Source of the DNA: Paenibacillus hamazuiensis
GTDB lineage: Bacteria > Bacillota > Bacilli > Paenibacillales > NBRC-103111
Assembly (NCBI RefSeq): GCF_023276405.1
Contig: NZ_JALRMO010000001.1
Span: 2,418,001-2,482,000, forward strand
DNA length: 64,000 nucleotides
Direction of reading: 5' to 3'
Shown here: piece after piece, positions 52,027-61,408 of the stretch
Numbering within the stretch: position 1 is the stretch's first letter
Layout of the letters: each line of letters begins with the position of its first letter
Notes under the pieces: model-generated
What the model saw: the letters and a program-made list of their open reading frames with translations, nothing else
Database searches by the model: none
Told to the model about the DNA's origin: nothing
Program-made: the position numbers and the translations under genes

Positions 52027-52982
52027 CCTCCGTTAGCCCCTTCCTTCTGCTGCAGCCGGGGATCAAGCATCCGGCTGAACACGTCGGCCGCCAGATTCGT
52101 AAGGACAAACACGACGGCCATGAGCAGCACATAACACTGAATAACCGGATAATCCCGGTTTAGTATCGATTCAATAAGAAACCTTCCAAGTCCGGGCCAG
52201 CTGAAAATTTGCTCCACGATCACCGTTCCGCCGAGCAAATGACCGAAGCTGACTCCGACCGAAGTGATCAGCGGGAGCAAGGAATTCGGCAGAACGTGGC
52301 GAAGCACAATCTCCGTCTCGCGAAGTCCTCGAACCCGTGCGTAGAGGACGTAATCTTCCTTCATGTTCTCCAGCATCGTGGAGCGGAGCAGGCGCGAGAA
52401 CATTGCGATGTTGGCTACCGACAATGTAACTGTTGGAAGCACGAGGTGCTGCCAGCTGCCCCTTCCCTGGATCGGAAACCAGTCCAGCTTCACCGAGAAC
52501 GCATAAACGAGCAGAAAGGCCAGCCAATAACGAGGCATCGAAGTGCCAATGAGCGATAGCACGCGGCTCAAGTGATCGATCCACCCGCCCTTGAAGATGG
52601 CAGTCAGTACACCAAGCGGCAGACTGACGAGCAGCGACAATAAGATGGCCGATCCTGCCAGCAGTAGAGTCGAAGGGAACTTCTCTTGAATGTCATCCCA
52701 TACCGGCTTCTTGCCGACGAAGGACTTGCCGAAATCGAATTGCAGCGCTTTCCATAGCCAAGCGGCATACTGAACCGGGAGAGGCCGATCGGTGCCGAGC
52801 TCCTGACGCATCGAGGCGATCGCTTCCTCGGTGGGCGGAATGTTGGACATTCGCAGAACGACCTCGGCCGGCTCCACGGGAACGAGCCGGACGAGAATAA
52901 AAGCGAGCAGAGAAATGCCGAGAAAGATAAGCGGAAGCCCAAGAAGCCGTTTGCAAATGTAGATGATCATCTGCCGATCCAT
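52023..52982 (-). CDS. nikB: Nickel/metallophore ABC importer permease (NikB/CntB type)
   Basis: A 319-residue permease with six transmembrane segments. IYICKRLLGLPLIFLGISLL starts segment 1. PLPVQYAAWLWKALQFDFGKSF is the large loop motif of NikB/OppB. The EAA loop reads YVLYARVRGLRETEIVLRHV. ATG at 52982 overlaps the binding-protein stop, with an ATG at 52967 as alternative. It pairs with the next permease. Confidence 0.88.
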   Translation of the reverse strand: MDRQMIIYICKRLLGLPLIFLGISLLAFILVRLVPVEPAEVVLRMSNIPPTEEAIASMRQELGTDRPLPVQYAAWLWKALQFDFGKSFVGKKPVWDDIQEKFPSTLLLAGSAILLSLLVSLPLGVLTAIFKGGWIDHLSRVLSLIGTSMPRYWLAFLLVYAFSVKLDWFPIQGRGSWQHLVLPTVTLSVANIAMFSRLLRSTMLENMKEDYVLYARVRGLRETEIVLRHVLPNSLLPLITSVGVSFGHLLGGTVIVEQIFSWPGLGRFLIESILNRDYPVIQCYVLLMAVVFVLTNLAADVFSRMLDPRLQQKEGANGG

Positions 52983-54607
52983 CAAGGGACGATGTCGAGC
53001 TGCTGAAACGGAAAATCGTACTTTGTCGCTCCAAACTTGAGCCCGCTCAGTTTCTTATTATGGATAGCGACCACCGTATCGTAAGAAATCGGATAAAACA
53101 CGGCGCTCTCATGAATACTCGTCAGAAATTGGGTATACAACTCCTGGCGTTTCTTCTCGTCGGTGCTGCTGAGCGCTTCTTTGCCCAAAGCATCGATCTG
53201 CGGCTTCGCCGGCACTCCCAGGAGCGCTTCATGAATACCGGTTTTGGCTTGGGTGCTTGACGTTACAAAGTTGTGAGGATCGAGCGGCACTCCGTATGTA
53301 TTCCAAAAATTCAAATGATAATCGCCGGTCTTCAAACGGCCGTTGCCGACCATCAGCTCCTCGCCCTTGGCCTGAACCTGGATACCGATTTTGGCAAGCT
53401 CAGCTTGAATGATTTCGGCTAACGGCTTCTGGACGGCGTCCGTGCTGACGTAGACGAGGTCAAGCGAAAGCGGCTTACCGTCCTTCTCGCGCACGGTTTT
53501 CCCGGAAGGAAGCTTCCATCCGGCTTCCTCCAGCAATCGCTCCGCCTTCTTCGGATCATATTCAAAAGCTTTCAGGTCGATGTTCGAATAAGGAAAATTG
53601 CGTGCCATCACCGAATCGGCTTTTTTCTCCAGCCCTAACGTGACACTGTTCACCATCTTTTCCTTATCGATGCCGTGCTGGATGGCTTGTCGAACAGCCA
53701 ATTCGGATGTCGGAGCCTTGACGCTGTTCATGACGAAGGTGCGTGTGGTAAGCGGTTCGGAAGTTCCCGTGGCATACTTGCCCGACTGTTTTAAATATTT
53801 GAAGCTGTCCATGCTGATGATGCCGCTGCCTACAATCATGTCCAGTTCATTCTTCTCGAACGCGGTGACGATCGTCTCCGGATCGGGGATGATGCGTACC
53901 TTCACCGAGCTCAGCTTCGGCTTCGGCCCCCAATAATTGTCGTTGCGGCGGAATACCGCGTATTCGTCTTTTTTGTATTCGCTGAGCACCCACGGACCGG
54001 TACCGATCGGCTTCGCGATCGTTTCCGACGTTTTGCCGCTGTCCGGGAAACCGGCGTCCGCAAGAATCCGGAAAGGCCGAACGAAAGCGAGCTCTTGAAG
54101 CAGAGGATAATAAGGCTTGCTGAGGACCAGTCTTACCGTATAATCATCGAGTTTCTCCGTCTTCTCCAGGACAGGCACGACCCCCATCCAGGAATGACGC
54201 TCCTTGTTGGCCATAATAGCGTCGAAATTCCTCTTGACGTTGTCTGCTTTAAACTTTGAGCCGTCGGAGAAGACGACATCTTGGCGAAGATGGAACGTGT
54301 AGCTGAGGCCGTCCGGTGAAACCTCCCATTTCTCAGCCAAGCGGGGGGCGATTTTTCCCCCTTCGACATAGTCGACGAGCGGCTCATACACCATCGCCTG
54401 CGCGAACATTTGGCTTGGAGCGTATAGATGCGGATTCAGCGTTCCGACATCTGTGTTCCATGCTATCGTGACGGACTTCTCCACGGTTCCTTGCGCAGCT
54501 TGATCTTTGGAGCTGGAATCAGAACCGGTGGACGAGCATCCGGACAGTGCAAAGGCAACAGCTAAGGTGAAATGCAGCAAATATTTGTTCTTCGGAACTG
54601 CAAACAT
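52982..54607 (-). CDS. nikA: Nickel/metallophore-binding lipoprotein (NikA/CntA type)
   Basis: A 541-residue cluster-C solute-binding protein. The signal peptide ends with lipobox LSGC (about residue 24). NikA-like marks are LNPHLYAPSQMFAQAMVYEP, AKPIGTGPWVLSEYKKDEYA, RNDNYWGPKPKLSSVKVRII and the C-terminal FLTSIHESAVFYPISYDTV. NikA/CntA binds nickel-histidine or metal-opine complexes. The protein should capture the metallophore complex outside the membrane. GAGGAGATTTCTAAC precedes the ATG at 54607. It is second in the operon, 33 bp after a methyltransferase gene that carries a Zur-type box. Confidence 0.88.
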   Translation of the reverse strand: MFAVPKNKYLLHFTLAVAFALSGCSSTGSDSSSKDQAAQGTVEKSVTIAWNTDVGTLNPHLYAPSQMFAQAMVYEPLVDYVEGGKIAPRLAEKWEVSPDGLSYTFHLRQDVVFSDGSKFKADNVKRNFDAIMANKERHSWMGVVPVLEKTEKLDDYTVRLVLSKPYYPLLQELAFVRPFRILADAGFPDSGKTSETIAKPIGTGPWVLSEYKKDEYAVFRRNDNYWGPKPKLSSVKVRIIPDPETIVTAFEKNELDMIVGSGIISMDSFKYLKQSGKYATGTSEPLTTRTFVMNSVKAPTSELAVRQAIQHGIDKEKMVNSVTLGLEKKADSVMARNFPYSNIDLKAFEYDPKKAERLLEEAGWKLPSGKTVREKDGKPLSLDLVYVSTDAVQKPLAEIIQAELAKIGIQVQAKGEELMVGNGRLKTGDYHLNFWNTYGVPLDPHNFVTSSTQAKTGIHEALLGVPAKPQIDALGKEALSSTDEKKRQELYTQFLTSIHESAVFYPISYDTVVAIHNKKLSGLKFGATKYDFPFQQLDIVP

Positions 54608-54640
54608 GTTAGAAATCTCCTCTCACAACCGGTAAACAGT

Positions 54641-55333
54641 TTATTTTTCAGCAGGGGCCGTCAAACGGAAAATGTACGCCTGCTCGTACTCGTACAGCAT
54701 CTTGTCGGCAAAACTCCCAAACCACCGCTCTTTATCGGACAGTGCGATGTAGCCATGGGGCTGCATTCTGCGGATCCCGACCTGAAAGCCTTGCCCCAGG
54801 AAAGCGCCGGCAATGTCATCGAGCGTATGCTCATTCATCGACAGAGCGCCATGGCGATTGATTTTCTCGCGCATGGAGGGCAGGCTCGGATTGCCTGAGT
54901 AGTCCGAATAGGTGGCATAGTACACGCCGCCCGGCTTAAGAGCTTGCCGGATTTTCCAGGCATGCTCCTTGAGATCCGAGATCAAATAGATAACCGATAT
55001 GCTGATGGCCAGATCAAACCGGCTGCGATACTGCTCAGGGGTCGAAGTAGCTTCGTATTGAATCGGCAGGCTGCCCTTTCTTTCATTGGCGATATCTACC
55101 GAACGGCGTGCCAGATCGATGCCGATGCCGTTCTTGAAAGGTCTTTGTCCGTACAGAAAGCGAAGGAAGCCTCCTTGATTGCATCCGAAATCGAGGACCT
55201 CGCAATTCCGCAGATCCTCCTCCTCCACGTAACCGAGCACCTTCCGCCAATGAGCCTGATGATCATCCTCCATGAGCTGCTCGCCGACCTCTTTCTCCGT
55301 CCACCATACATCGTATAGCTGATTTTCACTCAT
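54641..55333 (-). CDS. SAM-dependent methyltransferase heading the importer operon
   Basis: A 230-residue class I methyltransferase. Motif I is CEVLDFGCNQGGFLRFL (about 53-69); the acidic end of strand 2 is GIGIDLARRSVD, and ALKPGGVYYATYS is the later strand motif. The target is not known. As the first gene of the importer operon, it may methylate the metallophore on entry or act in its making together with the other methyltransferase (57797). GGCAGGAAAAGC precedes the ATG at 55333, and a Zur-type box lies 27 bp upstream of it. Confidence 0.82.
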   Translation of the reverse strand: MSENQLYDVWWTEKEVGEQLMEDDHQAHWRKVLGYVEEEDLRNCEVLDFGCNQGGFLRFLYGQRPFKNGIGIDLARRSVDIANERKGSLPIQYEATSTPEQYRSRFDLAISISVIYLISDLKEHAWKIRQALKPGGVYYATYSDYSGNPSLPSMREKINRHGALSMNEHTLDDIAGAFLGQGFQVGIRRMQPHGYIALSDKERWFGSFADKMLYEYEQAYIFRLTAPAEK

Positions 55334-55359
55334 ATGCTTTTCCTGCCTTTCGGAATTAT

Positions 55360-55374
55360 TTGTAAGTATTACGA
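55360..55374 (+). promoter_or_regulatory. Zur-box-like site 1
   Basis: TTGTAAG-T-ATTACGA, a 7-1-7 site sharing GTAA-N-T-ATTACGA with sites 2 and 3. It lies between the importer-operon start (minus) and the exporter gene's end. Bacillus Zur boxes have TCGTAAT-N-ATTACGA, so one arm is a strong match and the other partial. Confidence 0.6.
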
Positions 55375-55408
55375 TATAAAGACGTGAAAAACGATCCATT
55401 ACTTTTTG

Positions 55409-56599
55409 CTACGCCGCAGCTTGATGGATACGCCGGTTATAAACGACGGCCGCACATGCGGCAACCGCAACAAGCCCCGAGCACACCGCGTACATCGCAG
55501 AGTAAGATATTTGATCCGCAATGACTCCTGCTGTCAAGCCCCCCAAGGAAATGCCGAGATCCGCCGATGCGATGAACAAACCGATCCGGATGTTTCGCGA
55601 GGCCGAGGGAAGCACAAAGGTCAAGTAGGTCATCAATGTCGGGTATAACAAAGCTTGGGCGATTCCCATCAGGACGGCTGCTGCATATAAAATCACCTGT
55701 CCCATGGACGCCGATAAAGAAAGCAGCATCGATGCGGCAGCAGCCAGCAGCAAAATGCCGACGATGAATCGGGTATGCCATTTTCCATCCGAAGGAATTC
55801 GCTTGCGCAGTACAAACCGCGAACCAACAATAACTCCCGCTTGAATCATTAAAAAGATGCCGGCGTTGCCGTATTCAACCTGACTCGCATACAGCGGAAT
55901 AAAAACCGATACCGCCCCGAAAACGACGGACGCTACGAGCATTAACAAGCTGCAAACGACCAGCGAAGGATGATCCGCAATCCGGCGGAGCGCTTCCAGC
56001 ATCCCTGTTCCGGCTTGCTCCTCTTCCCTCCTCCCGGAGGGGAGCTGCGCGGCCATAGTGTAGCCGAACAAACCTGTCATTGCCGTAATAACGATCATCG
56101 TTGCCGTGAAGCCCTTCATTCCTCCCCATTCCCAAATCCCCAGGGCGATCAAGGGCCCTACGATGGTAGGCATATACGTGAAGAGGGAATATAAGGATAC
56201 TCCCTGGGAACGCTCCTCCTCCGGGAGCGAATCGATGATTCCCATCTGCAGTGCCATGGAGAAGAAAGCGGTGGAAACACCTTGCATAAGCCGGGCAATA
56301 AAGAAGCCTTCCAGTTCGGTGAACGTATATAACAAAAGAGCTAGCCCGTTAACAAGCAGCAGAATACGCAGCACCCGAACAGCACCGTACTTATGTACGA
56401 AATGACCTGCCCATGGGCGAAAAAACATACAGGTTAGCATATAAGTGCCCATAATCAAACCAATCATCGTATTGCTGGCTCCCAATGCCTCGCTCCGGAG
56501 CGGCACGATCACATTCAAGACCGAATTGGCGCTGAAAAATAGAAAGGCGAGCGCATAAAGTCGAAGAAAAGGCCACGAAGTGGCTCGGTAAACACTCAA
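55409..56599 (-). CDS. MFS exporter, probably of the metallophore
   Basis: A 396-residue major facilitator with 12 transmembrane segments. N-terminal LRLYALAFLFFSANSVLNVI, loop motif RPWAGHFVHKYGAVRVLRIL, and LPEEERSQGVSLYSLFTYMP between halves are typical of drug-H+ antiporter-like exporters, such as CntE in staphylopine clusters. TTG at 56599, after GGGGG, is the likely start; a longer frame overlaps the upstream gene and has no ribosome-binding site. It follows the PLP-synthase gene by 22 bp as the last gene of the synthesis operon. Confidence 0.82.
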   Translation of the reverse strand: MSVYRATSWPFLRLYALAFLFFSANSVLNVIVPLRSEALGASNTMIGLIMGTYMLTCMFFRPWAGHFVHKYGAVRVLRILLLVNGLALLLYTFTELEGFFIARLMQGVSTAFFSMALQMGIIDSLPEEERSQGVSLYSLFTYMPTIVGPLIALGIWEWGGMKGFTATMIVITAMTGLFGYTMAAQLPSGRREEEQAGTGMLEALRRIADHPSLVVCSLLMLVASVVFGAVSVFIPLYASQVEYGNAGIFLMIQAGVIVGSRFVLRKRIPSDGKWHTRFIVGILLLAAAASMLLSLSASMGQVILYAAAVLMGIAQALLYPTLMTYLTFVLPSASRNIRIGLFIASADLGISLGGLTAGVIADQISYSAMYAVCSGLVAVAACAAVVYNRRIHQAAA

Positions 56600-56621
56600 A
56601 TGCAGACAACCCCCTGCAAGT

Positions 56622-57761
56622 TTAATCGATAATAAGGGAGCTTTCTTGAAAGAAATAGCTCTGGGCAAGTATCTCCTCGTTCATGCGCAGCGTAGATTCC
56701 GGAACATCCAGCGTATAAGCCAAATCCGATCTGTAATTGGCAACATTCGCAGGGCATTCGCTCCAAGGCTGCAGTTGCTGCGCCATCTCACGCAGCGTTT
56801 CCAAGTCAATCGAGGTCTTGAAGCCTTGCTGCTCCATCCACTCATCGTTGAAAAGAGTTTGGATGTAGCGATCCCCTCCATCCGAAACCATGCAAACAAT
56901 ACGATCCTCTGGCGTAAGCTCTTGGGCAACCTTGAGGGCGACCAGTGCACAGGCTCCGCTGGAGGGACCCATGAGGATGCCTTCGTTTCGGGCAAATGCC
57001 CGAGCCGTGACGAACGCCTGCTCATCCGTTATTTTATAAGCGCAATCGATGTATTCCATATTCAGATTAACCGGCGTCCAACCCAGACCGATGCCGGGTA
57101 TTCGATAAGAATCCGCATGGCCGCCAAATATGCCGGAGCCTACGGCATCCACGCCAATGACTTTCACCTGAGGCGCGAACGTCTTGAGATACCTGGATAT
57201 CCCTCCTAGCTGTCCCCCTGTGCTAACTGCGGTAATAAAAACTGCAATTTTATTGGAGCAGGCATTCATGATTTCACGCGCCGTGCTTTTATAATGCGCC
57301 TCGCTGTTAAGAAGATTAAAGCATTGATCCGGGCGATACGCGTTTTCGATCTCCTTGGCAAGCTTGTTGGCGAGCGAGATTCTCGTTTTATGATAGCTGC
57401 CGCAGTCGTCTTTTTCCGTGACCACTATGACTTCCGCACCAAAGCATTTGAGCAGTGCCAGATTGCTGCTCGTCGTCTTCGGATCAACCAGGATGATGAC
57501 GCGGTAGCCTTTCGCTGCGCCTATCATGGCAAGGGAAATTCCAAAATTGCCGCTGGAAGACTCAATAATGGTGCCACCGGGCTTCAGCAAACCTCTCCGC
57601 TCGGCTTCATTGATGATATGCATCGCCGCGCGGTCCTTGATGCTCCCTCCGGGATTGAACCGCTCGTATTTGAACAACACTTGGCCCTCGTCTGCCTTGT
57701 TGCTGTTAGGTATCGTGATTAGAGGCGTGTTGCCGATGGTTTCCAAAATACTGGATATCAT
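56622..57761 (-). CDS. PLP-dependent cysteine-synthase-like enzyme (SbnA type)
   Basis: A 379-residue fold-type II PLP enzyme. The PLP lysine is in GGSIKDRAAMHIINEAERRG, the substrate loop in ESSSGNFGIS, and the phosphate-binding loop in TAVSTGGQLGGISRYL. It is longer at the C-terminus than CysK (about 310 residues) and has the SbnA-like features GSGIFGG and GPSSGAC. SbnA makes N-(2-amino-2-carboxyethyl)-L-glutamate from O-phosphoserine and glutamate. A beta-replacement of this kind fits an aminocarboxylate metallophore. No SbnB homologue is present, so the step after it is different here. GAGGAGGAGAGAGC precedes the ATG at 57761. Confidence 0.85.
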   Translation of the reverse strand: MISSILETIGNTPLITIPNSNKADEGQVLFKYERFNPGGSIKDRAAMHIINEAERRGLLKPGGTIIESSSGNFGISLAMIGAAKGYRVIILVDPKTTSSNLALLKCFGAEVIVVTEKDDCGSYHKTRISLANKLAKEIENAYRPDQCFNLLNSEAHYKSTAREIMNACSNKIAVFITAVSTGGQLGGISRYLKTFAPQVKVIGVDAVGSGIFGGHADSYRIPGIGLGWTPVNLNMEYIDCAYKITDEQAFVTARAFARNEGILMGPSSGACALVALKVAQELTPEDRIVCMVSDGGDRYIQTLFNDEWMEQQGFKTSIDLETLREMAQQLQPWSECPANVANYRSDLAYTLDVPESTLRMNEEILAQSYFFQESSLIID

Positions 57762-57796
57762 AAGCTCTCTCCTCCTCTACCCCGGGCTCCCGCCCG

Positions 57797-58603
57797 CTAT
57801 ATAGCTTGCGCAATAACCTGCATGCGTCTGCCCAGCATGTCTTGACGGAAGGTCAGCGGCTCGTTCCACTCATAGGTTTGAGTATGCGGGGACGGGTGAT
57901 CGAAAAGCTGGACAACCCGGAAACCGCAGGCCGTAAGATAATGGATGAGCTCCTGCGGGAATAACAGCCGATGCCTTAGATGCTCTTTGACCGGCTTAAA
58001 GCCGGTTATCGTCCAGCAATAGTCCCGATGAAGTATTTGGTTCGCCGGATCGATGCTGAACCTGGTCTGAAGCGTAACCGACGTGTTCTCATTCACGGTT
58101 CTCTGTTCAACCAGCTCTTCCGTCAGCCAGCGCTGTCCCTCTTTCGTAAGGAAGAAGGCGGCATTTCGCATATCCAGATACAGCAGGCCCCCTTGGTGAA
58201 GATGATTACGGAAACAGCGCAAGCTGGAGAGCACCGCTTCATTGGTGAAGTTGTATAAGAAAGTGCTGCCTACGCAATAAAGGGCATCGAACTGCTGATG
58301 TAGAGAAAAGTCGGATTGATCGCCATAAATAAAGGGTAATCCGGGATAACGCTCTCTCGCCCACGAGAGCATTTCCTCCGATTGATCCAAACCGGCGGTT
58401 TCGTAGCCCACGCTGTTCAGATAGGCGACATCCCGGCCTGTTCCCGAGCCGATATCCAGTATCTTCTTCCCAACCTTGTATTCGGAAAATAACTTATGTA
58501 TGAAATGCGCCATGCTCAGGTCCTGCTCTCCATAAAAGGCAACATAAAGCGAAGGATTCGTATGCAGGAGGTTATCCGTATCCAGCTTTAATTCGATGGA
58601 CAT
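57797..58603 (-). CDS. SAM-dependent methyltransferase of the metallophore operon
   Basis: A 268-residue class I methyltransferase. KKILDIGSGTGRDVAYLNSV is motif I, followed by ETAGLDQSEEMLSWARE and NHLHQGGLLYLDMRNAAF. The C-terminal half has DPANQILHRDYCWTITGFKP. It is like MTases that modify small molecules. The ATG at 58603 lies inside the end of the DUF364 gene (16-bp overlap), so it is co-translated in the synthesis operon. It may N- or O-methylate the product. AAAGGAGCATGTTTC precedes the start. Confidence 0.82.
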   Translation of the reverse strand: MSIELKLDTDNLLHTNPSLYVAFYGEQDLSMAHFIHKLFSEYKVGKKILDIGSGTGRDVAYLNSVGYETAGLDQSEEMLSWARERYPGLPFIYGDQSDFSLHQQFDALYCVGSTFLYNFTNEAVLSSLRCFRNHLHQGGLLYLDMRNAAFFLTKEGQRWLTEELVEQRTVNENTSVTLQTRFSIDPANQILHRDYCWTITGFKPVKEHLRHRLLFPQELIHYLTACGFRVVQLFDHPSPHTQTYEWNEPLTFRQDMLGRRMQVIAQAI

Positions 58604-59436
58604 GAAACATGCTCCTTTCCGCTTGTGTAGCGATAGAGCTGTGAAGCGGCCGCGCTAAACTGGGTAAAAGGGAATGGTTCCGCTACAAGCGAAGTCACCC
58701 CTTGACGGATAAATCGAGCAATAATCGCGCTTCCCGTTTGTGCATAGACGGTTAACGGAATCTCTCTTTCCCTGACCTTTGTTAAAATGTGATCGAATGT
58801 CCCGTTGCTTAACGTCATGCCCGTACAAATGACAAGATCCGCGTCATCCAGGACGACATTCATATCCCTCTCAACGGGTTCGCCCCATTGGGTTTCCTTC
58901 AGCTGCAAATCGCATGGCAAACAAACGGCCCCATGCTGCTTGATGGCTTCGACCAAAGGATTGACGACTCCGATTAAAGCTACTTTTTGCCCGGCTTGGA
59001 TATCCGCGATTTCCGCAATCAGCGCGTCACGCTGCTTGGCTTTATGGATCGGAGTTCCTGCAGAAATTTCCACCGCCATGGAGCAGTGCTCTTGATGCGG
59101 ATAGACGGCGCCCAGATAAGCGTCCATCGCTGCTATTTGCACGGGCAGTCGTTGATCCGTCAGCACCGCATCGAGCGGCAGCCCCGATAATTGCGCCGCC
59201 GCTTCCATATTCAACTGGTCGGGTGTATGCGAACAGGCGCCGAAGGAGGCTTCCACTCTCAATAGCAAATAGTAGTTGTGATATTTCGTTGTAGAAGACG
59301 GGAATTGAGTGGTTTGATAAATATAAGATGAACCCGTAACCGTCAAGCTTTCCGGCTTAGGGCCAAGCCGACCTTCCAGTATGGCTTGCCGCAATTCAGC
59401 GACGGAATTCAGACTTGATATTTGGATTGGCTTCAT
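58588..59436 (-). CDS. DUF364 (putative heavy-metal chelation) protein
   Basis: A 282-residue protein of the DUF4213/DUF364 family. The N-terminal part (about 1-100) has TTKYHNYYLLLRVEASFGAC and the C-terminal Rossmann-like DUF364 (about 130-275) has QKVALIGVVNPLVEAIKQHG, DDADLVICTGMTLSNGTFDH and VYAQTGSAIIARFI. The domain has been named a putative heavy-metal chelation domain, but its biochemistry is not established. The ATG overlaps the ligase stop (ATGA). Its location between an ATP-grasp ligase and a methyltransferase suggests a role in metallophore assembly or metal handling. Confidence 0.78.
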   Translation of the reverse strand: MKPIQISSLNSVAELRQAILEGRLGPKPESLTVTGSSYIYQTTQFPSSTTKYHNYYLLLRVEASFGACSHTPDQLNMEAAAQLSGLPLDAVLTDQRLPVQIAAMDAYLGAVYPHQEHCSMAVEISAGTPIHKAKQRDALIAEIADIQAGQKVALIGVVNPLVEAIKQHGAVCLPCDLQLKETQWGEPVERDMNVVLDDADLVICTGMTLSNGTFDHILTKVREREIPLTVYAQTGSAIIARFIRQGVTSLVAEPFPFTQFSAAASQLYRYTSGKEHVSCPSN

Positions 59437-60692
59437 CGGGCCACCTCGCTGGGCTCGAACTCAAGAACAATGCGTCCGACCGCTTCTTCCGCATAAGCTC
59501 TGGCGTTATGCCCTTTCTTATCTTCCGTAATGACGTGGCCTAAGTAGCAGGCATTATCTATGGGGCGCGCAACATATTTGCCTTCGCAATTTTCCAACTT
59601 ATAACGGGCGATATGGGCGTCCGACTCGAGCGTTTCTCTCCCTCGAACCCGAGCAATGGTGCCGCCTTGAGGCGGAACGAGGAACATGACGGCGGCGCTG
59701 GTAATACCGCAATCTTTAGCTTCGATGACAGGTTTGCGCGCTAACGAGAGATCGACAAAGGTTTCAAGCAGATTGATGCCGGTCACCCGCTCGATAAGCT
59801 CAACGATATAGTTTCCGGCGGTTCTAGGATTAATTTCAACGATACGCGGCCCGTCCGGCGTGATTTTCACCTCCGTATGGGCGATCCCATGGTCGAATCC
59901 AACCGCTTTAAGCGCATCTTGAACAAAATGTGTCACAGCAGATCGGGTTTCGTCGTTCAACTGCGCCGGAAACATGTGGCCATTTTCGATGAAATAGGGT
60001 GTCCCGGTTACGGATTTATCCGTGATGCCGAGTATCGTCGTCTCGCCTTGATAGGAAATACTCTCTACACTAACCTCCTCCCCTTTCATGAACTCTTCAA
60101 CCAGAATCGTGCAGTCCCTCTCCTGCTCTCTAAAATTAAGCGGGAACGCTTCAAGAGCACGATAGGCGTCCTGCAGCTCTTTCGAATTGTTAATGAAGCT
60201 GACAAACGCGCTGGATGCAAGATCTACCGGCTTGATGACCAGCGGATAGCCAATGGCCTCTGCAGCCGCTACGACTTCAGTCCAGCTATTCGCGAGGCGG
60301 TAGTGCGGATTTGCGAGTCGCGCTTTGTCCAGCGCCTGGCGCATCAGGTGCTTGTGACGTACGGTCTTAACATCTTGCGGGAAAGGACAAGGGAGTTCAA
60401 AGGCTTTGGCTACCTCTCTCACAACCTCGATGTAGTAATCACAGACCGTAATGACTCCATCAAATGTATAAGGCCGTAAAAATTCGATTAAGCCTGGCGT
60501 ATCGTTCGTTTCCGTTACAAGAACGGAATCCGCGTATCGCACCACCGGATGCTGCTCCACGCTCAGCGGACTTTGATAATGCTCGAGCTTGCGGGTAACA
60601 AACGTATAGGTGTGCCCGAGGGATTTGATAAGTGGCGGCAGCAAATTACCGCTTGCGCCCACCCAGCTTTCAATCATCAACAGATGTGCCAT
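59433..60692 (-). CDS. ATP-grasp carboxylate-amine ligase
   Basis: A 419-residue ATP-grasp enzyme. The ATP-binding part has YPLVIKPVDLASSAFVSFI and the lid residues CTILVEEFMKGEEVSVESIS; the metal-binding stretch is DGPRIVEINPRTAGNYIVEL. Family relatives (BL00235/carnosine-synthase-like) join an acid to an amine via an acyl phosphate. It is the first gene of the synthesis operon and may couple two amino acid parts of the metallophore. GGAGGTAGG precedes the ATG at 60692; an upstream in-frame ATG at 60773 is possible. A Zur-type box lies at 60799-60813. Confidence 0.86.
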   Translation of the reverse strand: MAHLLMIESWVGASGNLLPPLIKSLGHTYTFVTRKLEHYQSPLSVEQHPVVRYADSVLVTETNDTPGLIEFLRPYTFDGVITVCDYYIEVVREVAKAFELPCPFPQDVKTVRHKHLMRQALDKARLANPHYRLANSWTEVVAAAEAIGYPLVIKPVDLASSAFVSFINNSKELQDAYRALEAFPLNFREQERDCTILVEEFMKGEEVSVESISYQGETTILGITDKSVTGTPYFIENGHMFPAQLNDETRSAVTHFVQDALKAVGFDHGIAHTEVKITPDGPRIVEINPRTAGNYIVELIERVTGINLLETFVDLSLARKPVIEAKDCGITSAAVMFLVPPQGGTIARVRGRETLESDAHIARYKLENCEGKYVARPIDNACYLGHVITEDKKGHNARAYAEEAVGRIVLEFEPSEVAR

Positions 60693-60798
60693 TTTGGACC
60701 TACCTCCAATATCCCGATAATGAATTCTATTCCTGAAATCGACTTGACTGTTTTTTCTGACCGGCTGCTTCATTCAGTACATCAACCCACTCCTTTAT

Positions 60799-60813
60799 TC
60801 GTAATATTTACTA
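60799..60813 (-). promoter_or_regulatory. Zur-box-like site 2
   Basis: On the minus strand TAGTAAA-T-ATTACGA, followed by ATAAAG. It lies 106 bp upstream of the ATP-grasp start at 60692 and 25 bp upstream of the alternative ATG at 60773, on the promoter side of the metallophore-synthesis operon. Confidence 0.6.
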
Positions 60814-60940
60814 TCATTTGAGAGTATACAACGCGGCAAATTTCATTGTCAACCAGATTAGGAAAATATTTCTGGAAATACAATTTCGCCGCGCTGTCTG
60901 CTTCCTAACGTCCTGCAACCCTGAAATCGATTTCGATTAC

Positions 60941-61309
60941 TTACTTTCCATACCCTTTTGCAATACCGGTGACAGACCTGCCTGTCGGCATGAAGGCATC
61001 CGTGTATATAAAACTCAAGTGCTCCGACATCAGCTCTCCTTGCAGCAAATGCTCGTTGACCAGCCTTCGGGCCAGCTCGGGCGTAGTCTGCTTAAACCAA
61101 GACCCTTCGGGATACACCGTAACGACACATGCATCCTCGCAGCGGCCTTGACATAACGTCCGTGTCGTATGAATGAGACCATCTGCCCCACGCACAGCAA
61201 TCTCTTCGCGAATTGCACGCGTCACCTCTTCCGCTCCCTGCCTCATGCACGAGCTGCCATTGCACATAAACACATGATGCCGCGTTCCCGCAAGGTTCCA
61301 TGTCGTCAC
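60941..61309 (-). CDS. Thioredoxin-like [2Fe-2S] ferredoxin
   Basis: A 122-residue protein with the COG3411 thioredoxin-like ferredoxin fold. The cluster cysteines lie in MCNGSSCMRQGAEEVTRAI and CQGRCEDACVVTVYPEGSWF, the family layout. It may carry electrons or help build cofactors; the exact role is unknown. GTG at 61309 is the start, with GGAGCC upstream; HHVFMC begins the conserved part. It lies between the synthesis operon and the L33/CobW/Zur genes, all on the minus strand, so it may be under the same zinc control. Confidence 0.75.
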   Translation of the reverse strand: MTTWNLAGTRHHVFMCNGSSCMRQGAEEVTRAIREEIAVRGADGLIHTTRTLCQGRCEDACVVTVYPEGSWFKQTTPELARRLVNEHLLQGELMSEHLSFIYTDAFMPTGRSVTGIAKGYGK

Positions 61310-61374
61310 AAGTCAGGCTCCTTCCACCGTAAAATTAATAATCACCGTATACGTCAATTGTCCGCTCTTACCTG

Positions 61375-61403
61375 AAAAAGCCGGACTAAAACAGCCCGGC
61401 TCT
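61375..61403 (-). terminator. Minus-strand terminator after rpmG
   Basis: AAGAGCCGGGCT and AGTCCGGCTTTTT (minus strand) pair around GTTTT and end in T-run. It closes the cobW-rpmG unit just past the L33 stop. Confidence 0.8.
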
Positions 61404-61408
61404 TGTCA

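Noticed and set aside
49511-60692. Reading the cluster as a staphylopine (cnt) operon
   Set aside because: The importer and exporter fit, but no histidine racemase, nicotianamine-synthase-like or opine-dehydrogenase gene is present, so the product must differ.
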